Below, piece by piece: positions 56,300-64,000 of a stretch of DNA of 64,000 nucleotides. Under the pieces are notes generated by a model. That model saw only the letters and a list, made by a program, of their open reading frames with translations, was not told the origin of the DNA and did no database searches. The position numbers and the translations under genes were made by a program. Origin of the DNA: Homarus americanus (lineage: Eukaryota > Arthropoda > Malacostraca > Decapoda > Nephropidae); assembly GCF_018991925.1 (NCBI RefSeq), contig NW_024748870.1, positions 4,231,436 to 4,295,435 of the forward strand, written 5' to 3'. The first letter of the stretch is position 1. Each line of letters starts with the position of its first letter.

Positions 56300-56870
56300 G
56301 GATTTGGGCGGTGGAGGAAGAAGTGGGTGTGTGGAGGGAAGGCGTGTGTGTGAGGAAGGCTGTGGGGTGAGAGGAAGGCTTAGGGGTGGAGGGAAGGCGT
56401 GTGGGTGTGGAGGAAGGCTTGTGGGTGTGAGGAAGGCGTGTGGGGTGGAGGAAGGCGTGTGGTGTGAGGAGCCAGGGTGAGGAAGGCGTGTGGGTGAGGA
56501 AGGCTTGGGTGTGAAGAAGTGTGGGTGGAGGTGGGTGCGTGAAGGCTTAGGTGTGAGGGCGGTGGAGGAAGGCGTGGTGAGGAAGGCCCACCACCTCCTT
56601 AATTAAATTCCTGATTAATGTGATCAGTTAACCATATTCAACCAACCTAACTAGATGATAATGTGTGTTACTCCAGAGGGATAGTGGAGGTTAATGTAGG
56701 GGTGGTAGGAGATGGGTAGGGGTTGAAGAGATGAGTGGTGGTAGGGGTTGTGTAGGGGTGGCAGGGATGGAGTGTGTAGGGGTTGTAGGGGTGGCAGGGA
56801 TGGAGTGGTGTAGGGGTTGTAGGTGGCAGGATGGAGGGTAGCGGCACGGGTTGCTTAGGGTGGCAAGACT
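56300..56870. repeat. G/T-rich minisatellites
   Basis: ggaaggcgtgtgggtgtga-type repeats at about 56310-56590 and gtaggggttgtaggggtggc-type repeats at about 56690-56850, separated by a short AT-rich stretch. Confidence 0.85.
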
Positions 56871-56917
56871 AGAGTGGGTGGTGGCAGGTTAGTCAGGTTG
56901 TGTTAGACAGCAAGTCT

Positions 56918-56950
56918 CAGGTAGTTCAGGTTAGGTTAGGTTAGCGTTAG
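56918..56950. repeat. Interstitial telomere-like (TTAGG)n
   Basis: ggttaggttaggttag within a slightly degenerate run. TTAGG is the canonical arthropod telomere repeat. Confidence 0.7.
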
Positions 56951-57494
56951 GATGGTTGACTACTAAGGTAAAGTAAGCTGGGGCTGGGAGCGAGGGCTGG
57001 GGACTGGGGCTAATCTTCAGGTCACAAAACACACACCACCTAACAACACTGCACCAGATCGTTGACGAGTTTGATAAACAAGTTAAATAGGAATGTTTCA
57101 AGTGTGTTGTGAGTGTATGTCATGTGTTGTGAGTGTATATTAAGTGTGTATAGGTATTATTGCCTGTCGTGCTCAATGATATTAGCCCAAATAGGCAACG
57201 TTATTCAGGTTAATGAGATGGCATAAAACCCAGGAGGAGGGGGAGGAGAAGGCATTAGAACCCAGGAAGAGGAGGAGGAGGAGGAAGAGGCATAGCATCC
57301 AGGAGGAGTTTCACGAAGGTTAGGTTAGTTAGTTATAAGAAGTTTAATGCGCAGGTTATATAGTTGGATGATATAAGCTATTGAGTGTATAATCTTTAAG
57401 TAGTCAATGTACCTATTAACTTAAGATTAACCCTTCAAAATATTTGAGCGACATCTTATTTATTTATTTATTTATTTATTGTATTTTATCTTGA

Positions 57495-57613
57495 GTCCTA
57501 CAGATGGCCACAGTCTTAAGGGCCTCCTACAGATGGCCACAGTCTTAAGGGCCTCCTACAGATGCACACAGTCTTAAGGGCCTCCTAATGATGGCCACAG
57601 TCTTACGGCCACC
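57495..57613. repeat. 29-bp tandem repeat, four copies
   Basis: Units of tcctacagatggccacagtc plus ttaagggcc; the third and fourth units carry substitutions. An (ATTT)n run precedes at 57455-57481. Confidence 0.92.
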
Positions 57614-57704
57614 AGTTACGGCAGATATTTACCGTACGACCGTCAATAATGGTGGTCGTATCCCGTACATTTTTCTCCTTTGACGATTTCGGTGCCTCAT
57701 TTAT

Positions 57705-57845
57705 CCCTGTCCCTCCCCATCCTCCCATCCTACTTCCCTTCCTCCCTCCCTCCATCCATCCCTTCCCATCCCCTCTCTATCTATCCCTCCCTCTATCCTA
57801 CCTCCCCTCCCCCTCCCTCTCCTCCCCCCCCAACAACAGTTTTTC
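57705..57845. repeat. Pyrimidine-rich tract
   Basis: Nearly continuous C/T on the plus strand with ccatccctccctc-type repetition. Confidence 0.8.
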
Positions 57846-57889
57846 ACCCTGACCTAAGAACCATTTTCTTTATTTAATTTAGGAGTCAG

Positions 57890-58630
57890 AAAATTGTGTT
57901 CTAGGATGTGGGAGGGACAAAGGAACGTGGAGAAGAACAGAAGAGACCAGTTGAGGATTAGAGGAGAGGAGAGAAAGGTTAGGAGGAGGAAGAAGAGGAA
58001 GGAGAAGGAGGAGGAGGAAAAGGAAGAAGAAAAAGGATAGGACTCTTTCTCTCTCGTAGTCGCTGCCCACTTCCTTTCCTCCTCCGCGCCTTCCTTCCTT
58101 TCTTCTTCCTCTGCGCCTCCTTCCCTTTTCCCTCCAGCCTCCTCCTCCCTTTCCTTTCCTCCGCCCCTTCTTCCTTCCTTTCCCTCTCCCCCCTCCTCCG
58201 CCTCCTTCCCTTTCCTCCGCCCTTCCTTTCCTTCTTTCCTCCTCCGCCCCTTCCTTCCTTTTCCTCCACCCCTGCGCCCTTCCTTTCCTTTCCTCCCTCC
58301 ATCCCTTCTCTTCCTTCCTTTCCTCCTCCGCCCCTTCCTTCCCTTTCCTCCCTCCATCCCTTCCTTCCTTTCCACCTCCGCCCCTTTCCTTCTTTTCCTC
58401 CGCCCCTTCTTCCTTTTTCCTCCTCCGCCCCTTCTTCCTTTTCTCACCCACCTTCCTTCCTTTCCACCTCCGCCCCTTCCTTTCTTTCCTTCCTCTCCTC
58501 CGCCCTTCCTTCTTTTTTTCCTCCGCCCCTTCTTCCTTTCCACCTCCATCCCTTCCCTCCTTTCCTCCTCCGCCCCTTCCTTCCTTTCCACCTCCATCCC
58601 TTCCTCCCTTTCCTCCTTCGTCTCCTCCGC
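57890..58630. repeat. Purine/pyrimidine mirror region with about 24-bp repeats
   Basis: 57890-58040 is purine-rich on the plus strand, then 58041-58630 is pyrimidine-rich with repeating ttcctcctccgccccttcct. The opposite purine biases face each other around 58040. The long minus-strand frames of Lys/Gly/Glu/Arg are repeat artefacts. Confidence 0.85.
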
Positions 58631-58794
58631 CGGGAAAATCGATCGCTATCCTTGGCCGCATTAGGGAGACATTCTGGTAATTTGGAGAGGTTACAGACCC
58701 CGCGCTCTCTCATTCACCAGCCGCTCTCCATGTTAACAACGATGTGGTTAACGTTAAGATGGCGAGGCGTTGTCATTCGGATGGGTAGACGTGA

Positions 58795-58832
58795 GGTGAG
58801 GTTAGGATAGGTCAGGTTAGGTTAGGTTAGTA
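58795..58832. repeat. Interstitial telomere-like (TTAGG)n
   Basis: aggttaggataggtcaggtt and aggttaggttag: five to six partly degenerate units. Confidence 0.7.
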
Positions 58833-59078
58833 ATCCCCACCCCACTCCCTCCCACCCTCTCCTCCATCGTCTAGTCTCCAGCCTTCAGTTCAGTGTATCA
58901 TATTTCGCGTCCAATCAGAATAATAAAAACAGCGAGAGAAAGACTTGCTAAGGGTGACAAGACTCGTGGTGGATATCGACCAATGATCTCAAGAATGACC
59001 CAGCTAGTCACGCCTCCAACAAGCACTTCGTATGCCTCTCTTTCACCAACAATAAAGAAAAAACAAACATAAATAAAA

Positions 59079-59109
<31 letters not shown>

Positions 59110-59131
59110 TGTGTGTGTGTGTGGGTGTGTG
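59079..59131. repeat. (GT)n microsatellite
   Basis: Dinucleotide run with one GTAT and one GGGT interruption. Confidence 0.95.
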
Positions 59132-59366
59132 GACTCTGTAAATGGATTCGTCAGGCTACAGATTCCCGCCTGCCTCCTCCGTTCAGTCTTGTTGGTCATC
59201 CGTGCTCAGATCTTCTCTAGTCCCACACGATCTCTTGTCACGCCCCTGCTATTTTCTCCTGACACACTTCACTGACACACTTCACTGACACACTTCACCA
59301 ACACACTTCACTCAACACACTTATCTTTATTCATCTCATTTGCAATCTTCATACACATTAGCTTGT

Positions 59367-59367
<1 letters not shown>

Positions 59368-59432
<65 letters not shown>
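59368..59432. repeat. (CA)n microsatellite
   Basis: About 32 units. Just upstream (59260-59315) is a short tandem of acacttcactgac. Confidence 0.97.
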
Positions 59433-59434
<2 letters not shown>

Positions 59435-59670
59435 ATACTATATATATTTATTTTTTTATTTTTTCATCTCATAATTTTTCGTCATTATAACCAGTAACTC
59501 CCCACACACACATCGGAGATAAGAAAGGTCTCGTTCTCACGTCTATTCAACGAGGTGTCTCCTTATCTCAAAATATGAGAGATATTTTTCACTCTGGAGA
59601 TTTTATTTAGTGCAAGAGAAAACACATCGTGAAAAAGGAATTCCAGAGTGGTTCTAAGGCACTATTACCA

Positions 59671-59671
<1 letters not shown>

Positions 59672-59702
<31 letters not shown>
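59672..59702. repeat. (TC)n microsatellite
   Basis: About 15 units, perfect. Confidence 0.95.
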
Positions 59703-59703
<1 letters not shown>

Positions 59704-59949
59704 CACGAATATATGGGTGTATTATTTTACGACATACAGAGAATAAGGTGTATACATTATGACACAGAATACGTGGCTGTATACATGAGACAGAATACCG
59801 AGATGTATATTCTAGAAGCACGATTACATGGGGCAGCTTCAGGCAGGTAAACCCTCTAATTGCCTGGCCAAATACAGGTGTAATTACAGGACCCAACCAC
59901 AGAGAGTTTGTGATAATTTTGAAGTAAAAATAGTAAGATATTTGTGGGC

Positions 59950-60290
59950 CTTGGTGGTGGTGGTGGTAGTGGTGGTAGAACGTGTTGGTGGTGGTTGTGG
60001 TAGAACGTGGTGGTTGTGGTAGAACGTGTTGTTGGTGGTGGTGGTCCTCCTTCCCCCACCTCCTCCCTCCCCTCCTCCCTCACCTCCTCCCTCCCTCCCC
60101 CCCCCCCTCCCTCCCTCACCTCCCCCTCCCCTCTCCCTCCCCCTCCCTCCCCTCCCTCCCCCCTCCCCTCCCTCCCTCCCTCCTCCCTCTCCTCCCTCCT
60201 CCCTCCCTCCCACCCTCCCCCCTCCCCCTCCCTCCCTCCCCCTCCCTCCCCTCCTCCTTCCTCCCTCACCACCTTATTACTCCTACCTGC
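59950..60290. repeat. (GGT)n tract followed by C/T-rich tract
   Basis: ggtggt and ttgtggtagaacgtg repeats to about 60045, then an uninterrupted cctccctcc-type pyrimidine tract to about 60290. Confidence 0.9.
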
Positions 60291-60339
60291 GTTAATTTGG
60301 CAGTAATGTGAGAACTGAATAACGAAGGCCGTTTAGAAA

Positions 60340-61200
60340 TAAGTGAGAGGCGAGGGCAGTGAGTGGTGTTGAGAGGCAGGGGCGATTGAGAGTGGTGGTG
60401 AGGCGAGAGGGTGGTGAGAAGGTGGGAGGGGAGTGGTGATGAGAAGTGAGTGGGCGTGTGAGAGGGTGGTGAGTAGCGAGTGGGCGAGTGAGAGGTGGTG
60501 GTGAGTAGCGAATGGGCGTGAGAGTGGTGGTGAGGAGGAGTGGTGAGGGTGATGAGAAGGTGGGCGTGTGAGAGGTGGTGAGAAGCAGGGGCGTGTGAGA
60601 GTGGTGATGAGTAGCGAGTGGGCGTGTGAGAGTGGTGGTGAGTGAGGAGGCTGTGTGAGTGTGTGAGAAGCGAGGGCGTGAGAGTGGTGGTGAGTAGGAG
60701 GGCGTGTGAGAGTGCTGAGAAGCGAGTGGGCGTGAGTGGTGATGAGAAGTAGGAGTGGGCGTAGTGGTGGTGGTAATGGAGTAGGTGGTGGTAAGTAGTA
60801 GTGGATGGTGGTAGTAGTGGTAGTACTAGTGGTAATGGTGGTAGTAGTGGTGGTAGTGGTGGTAATAAAAAAAATTGGTGGTAATGGTAGACTAGTGGTA
60901 GGGAATGGTGGTAGTAGTGATGGTAATAGTGATAGTAGTGGTGGTAATGGTGGTAATGGTGATAATAGGTGGTAATGGTGGTAATAGATGTAGTATGGTG
61001 GTAATGGTGGTAATAGTGGTGGTAATGGTGGTAATGGTAATGGTGGTAGTAGTGGTGTTGGGTATGGTGGTGGTAGTGGAGGTAATGGTAATGGTGATAA
61101 TAGTGGTAGGGTAGTGGTGGAAATGGAGGTAGTGGTGGTGGTAATGGTGGTAGTAGTGGTGGTAATGGTGGTAGTAGTGGTGGTAATGGTGGTAGTGGAC
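60340..61200. repeat. G-rich minisatellite passing into (GGTGGTAAT)n
   Basis: gtgggcgtgtgagagtggtg and relatives at 60345-60760, then ggtggtaatggtggtagtag-type repeats to about 61198. Confidence 0.92.
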
Positions 61201-61284
61201 GAGGATGGTGAAAAGGGCCAGGTATTGATCAATGAACAGACAACCAGCAGATCCTAACAAGTTATTGGATCTATTACTCATTCA

Positions 61285-61650
61285 GCCTCACCTCCCCACC
61301 CCCCACCCTCCTCACCTTCCCAACCCCTAAGCCTCCACCACAACCCCCTCCACCCTCTAACTCACCCCCACCCCTTCCCCTCACCTTTCCCCAACCCCTA
61401 AGCCTCCACCACAACCCCCCCACCCTCTAATCCCCCCCCACCCTCTAACTCACCCCCACCCCCTCACCCTCTTCCACAACCCCCAGCTCCACCACAACCC
61501 CCACACTTAACTCACCCCCACCCCTCACCTTTCCCAACCCCTAGCCTCCACCACAACCCCCCACCTCCACCCTTCACCTCTCACCACACCTCACCCACGA
61601 CTCAACCCCACTCAACCTTTCCCATCCCCTCTCACCACAACATCCTCTAA
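61285..61650. repeat. C-rich minisatellite
   Basis: cctccaccacaaccccccac and caccctctaactcaccccca alternating; no coding. Confidence 0.88.
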
Positions 61651-61767
61651 TTTTATGGCTGCCTGATGTATTGGCAGACTAGAGTACTTCCTGCACACTA
61701 CACCCCGATGGGCCGATCTTCTTTCCCGACGGATCGAACCTCTGCCTTGGCCCTCCTTTACACCGAC

Positions 61768-61976
61768 GGTGGTGGAAGTGGTGGTGATGGTAGTGGTGAT
61801 GGTGATGGTAGTAGTGGTGGTGGTGGTGGTGATGGTAGTGGTGGTGATAGTAGTGGTGGTGATGGTGATGGTGATAGTGGTGGTGGTGGTGATGGTAGTG
61901 GTGATAGTAATGGTAGTGGTGATGATGGTGATAGTGGTGGTGGTGGTGATGGTGGTGATAGTAGTGGTGGTACTGG
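61768..61976. repeat. (GGTGGTGATGGTAGT)n trinucleotide-based repeat
   Basis: GGT/GAT/AGT units for about 210 bp. Confidence 0.93.
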
Positions 61977-62089
61977 CTTGGTTATCATAAAACTCTGGAT
62001 AATATAAGGTATCAGCAGTGAACCACAGAGCGAGAATAACGTCATGCTGGTATCTGAGTCACGGTGGTCCAGTTACTTCAGTGTCACAT

Positions 62090-62415
62090 GACTGCATGAC
62101 ACGTGACACCTTGCATGACACGTGTAAATCCTGGCATGTTGTGACACTTAACTCCCAATTATGTATATGACACGTGACACTTAGTACATCATATGACACT
62201 TGACACCTGGGATATCATATGACACGTGACACTTGGTACATCATATGACACTTGACACCAGGGATATCATATGACACGTGACACTTAATACATCATATGA
62301 CACTTGACACCTGGGATATCATATGACACGACACTTAATACATCATATGGCACTTGGATTAATTGTGGGATATTTCTAAGACAGCACGTGACACTTGGTA
62401 CATCATATGACATGG
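62090..62415. repeat. Tandem CATATGACAC repeat with CACGTG motifs
   Basis: Alternating 26-27-bp subunits: catatgacacgtgacactta gtacat and catatgacacttgacacctg ggatat. The CATATG and CACGTG palindromes recur at regular spacing. Confidence 0.85.
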
Positions 62416-62417
62416 AA

Positions 62418-62430
62418 GGAAGGAGAGAGA

Positions 62431-62523
<93 letters not shown>
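62418..62523. repeat. (GA)n microsatellite
   Basis: About 50 units, nearly perfect. Confidence 0.97.
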
Positions 62524-62525
<2 letters not shown>

Positions 62526-62583
62526 GACGTGTAGGATCATCATCACTACCAAGATATAATATTAATAAAAGATCCTTAAGTCC

Positions 62584-62585
<2 letters not shown>

Positions 62586-62623
<38 letters not shown>
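62586..62623. repeat. (TG)n microsatellite
   Basis: About 18 units, perfect. Confidence 0.95.
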
Positions 62624-62624
<1 letters not shown>

Positions 62625-63018
62625 CGGCTGTAACAACTCGGCCATATACATTAGAGCAGTAGGTGTGGCTATAGTCCATGGGATAGTGAACTTTATATAT
62701 AAAAATTTATTACTGATATTTCTACCATTTTGCCAGGTATCATTTAGCTCCACCCTCAGTTTTATAACACGGTCTCACTCCTGGGTAAAAAAAAAAAACA
62801 CCACGTTTTTCCATTATAACTGTCACATATTTTTCATATAAATTGAAATACATTTTTTTTATAGCGTGTTCCTTTTATTATTTTTTTTAGTTTGTTCAGA
62901 GCCAGGTTGAGCCACGGCTACTGTCATCAATTTCACGGCTCATGTGTTGTTATGGGGGGTGTAATAAAAAGCATTGAGTCAGAAGAGAAAATGAGAAGAG
63001 TTTCAGAATGATATTTAT

Positions 63019-63080
<62 letters not shown>
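63019..63080. repeat. (GT)n microsatellite
   Basis: About 29 units, perfect. A short ggtgggcggggaggtgg tandem follows at 63148-63215. Confidence 0.95.
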
Positions 63081-63283
63081 AATTGCCGTCACTGAACATT
63101 GTTGAGATATCGAAAGGTAATTATTAATATTTGTTGTGTGTTGGGGTAGGTGGGCGGGGAGGTGGGCGGGGAGGTGGACGGGCAGGTGGTGGGTGGGCAG
63201 GTGGTGGGTGGGCGGGCTGCTTGGAAAAAGTTACATTGAAAGATAAAACTGAAGTATTTTAGGCGAATTGAATGTTCCTCCAA

Positions 63284-63403
<120 letters not shown>

Positions 63404-63532
63404 TGTTTCAATAAAAATTTTCAAACACATAGAGGAGCCAAGGTCACTCCCAGACAGTCCCAACAGTGAATGGGCTCCTACTTTTACTGTTTGGGAAATG
63501 AAGATGGTACAGTTCAATGCATTATGGGATCC

Positions 63533-63582
63533 ACTAACCTAACCCAAACCAAACCATACCAAACCTAACCTAACCTAACCAT
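63533..63582. repeat. Interstitial telomere-like (CCTAA)n
   Basis: ctaacctaacccaaaccaaa then ccataccaaacctaacctaa cctaacc: a degenerate pentamer run, opposite strand to those at 56918 and 58795. Confidence 0.7.
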
Positions 63583-63869
63583 ACGCCTCCACCTGATCAA
63601 CGTCTGTCTGGCCAAAAGATTGTTATACCAGACTAGTGTTCGCGTCTGGACCAACCAATCAGTGAATGACACGTATGGGCAAATACAAAGCTCAATCATT
63701 GGTTTATTACGAAGAAGCGGAGGACCAATCAAAAAAAAATCAAGGCGAATGGACTAATCAGAGGATGACACGTGGACCAATCAGGAGGCGACAAGTGACA
63801 GGGTTAGATACACAACACTTCCCTCAGAGTAAAGGGATTATTTCCGTCTTCTGGTAGAGGTTTTTCCTC

Positions 63870-63995
63870 ACCACGATAGGGAGAGAAGGAGGGAGGGAGA
63901 GAGGGAGGGAGGGGGAGGGAAGGAGGGAGGGAGGGAGTGAGGGGGAGAGAGGGAGGGGGAAAGAGAGAGAAGGGGGTGTAGAGGGGGTTAGTAAG
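63870..63995. repeat. Purine-rich (GGGA)n tract
   Basis: gggagggagggggagggaag-type repetition to the window end. Confidence 0.9.
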
Positions 63996-64000
63996 TAGTG

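Noticed and set aside
57854..58661. Lys/Arg/Gly/Glu-rich minus-strand frames of about 250 codons
   Set aside because: Pure consequence of a purine-biased tandem repeat; no domain, start context or splice evidence.
60333..61232. 299-codon Thr/Ser/Pro/Leu-rich minus-strand frame
   Set aside because: Reads through GGT/GAT-type repeats; low complexity throughout.

Overview
This window is nuclear DNA from an animal, most likely an arthropod and plausibly a decapod crustacean. The support is spliced exons with GT..AG introns, very dense microsatellites, short interstitial arrays of the arthropod telomere motif (TTAGG)n, and abundant Jockey-supergroup LINEs, Ty3/gypsy elements, hAT-type elements and pogo/Tigger-type elements. 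The taxonomic guess is an inference. I see no prokaryotic gene, rRNA, tRNA or CRISPR array. Two runs of exactly 100 N (5377-5476 and 54137-54236) are scaffold gaps.

The only recognisable host gene is the 3' end of an HPDL-like gene (4-hydroxyphenylpyruvate dioxygenase-like). It is present twice in head-to-head orientation, at 2060-2984 on the minus strand and 11450-12376 on the plus strand. Each copy keeps the same last three exons with matching splice phases. The copies lie in the arms of a large inverted repeat (1-3406 against 11024-24312). The 7.6 kb spacer holds no upstream HPDL exons. It holds a decayed hAT-like transposase, a scaffold gap and a nearly complete Ty3/gypsy element.

The right arm is far longer because it was invaded after the duplication by a pogo-like element (12472-15148), a CR1-type LINE (15384-20874, itself split by an I-type LINE with a 12-bp target duplication) and a second CR1-type LINE (21475-23986). 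The left arm carries a solo-LTR-like insertion (482-1238). Each arm therefore gives the empty site for insertions in the other.

25.3-36.0 kb: Tigger-like termini 7.5 kb apart enclose a second Ty3/gypsy element with 143-144-bp LTRs, primer-binding site, polypurine tract and gag-pol. A CR1-type LINE with a 994-codon uninterrupted ORF2 follows. 37-42.4 kb: Jockey-like and RNase H-bearing LINE fragments, LTR remnants and an unrecognised ORF.

42.9-49.4 kb: a 74-bp satellite split by a CR1 LINE, which is split by a hAT-type element, which holds another hAT-type element, which holds a solo LTR. Target duplications fix the order. 49.4-52.1 kb: a minisatellite, a decayed C2H2 zinc-finger gene, a fourth LINE copy and a solo LTR. 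52.1-64 kb: tandem and simple-sequence repeats with no gene I can support.

I found no new multi-gene system. The points most worth a second look are the truncated HPDL inverted duplication straddling a scaffold gap, the four-level nest of insertions in the satellite, the esterase-bearing LINE ORF1 split by another LINE, and an unassigned hAT-like family.
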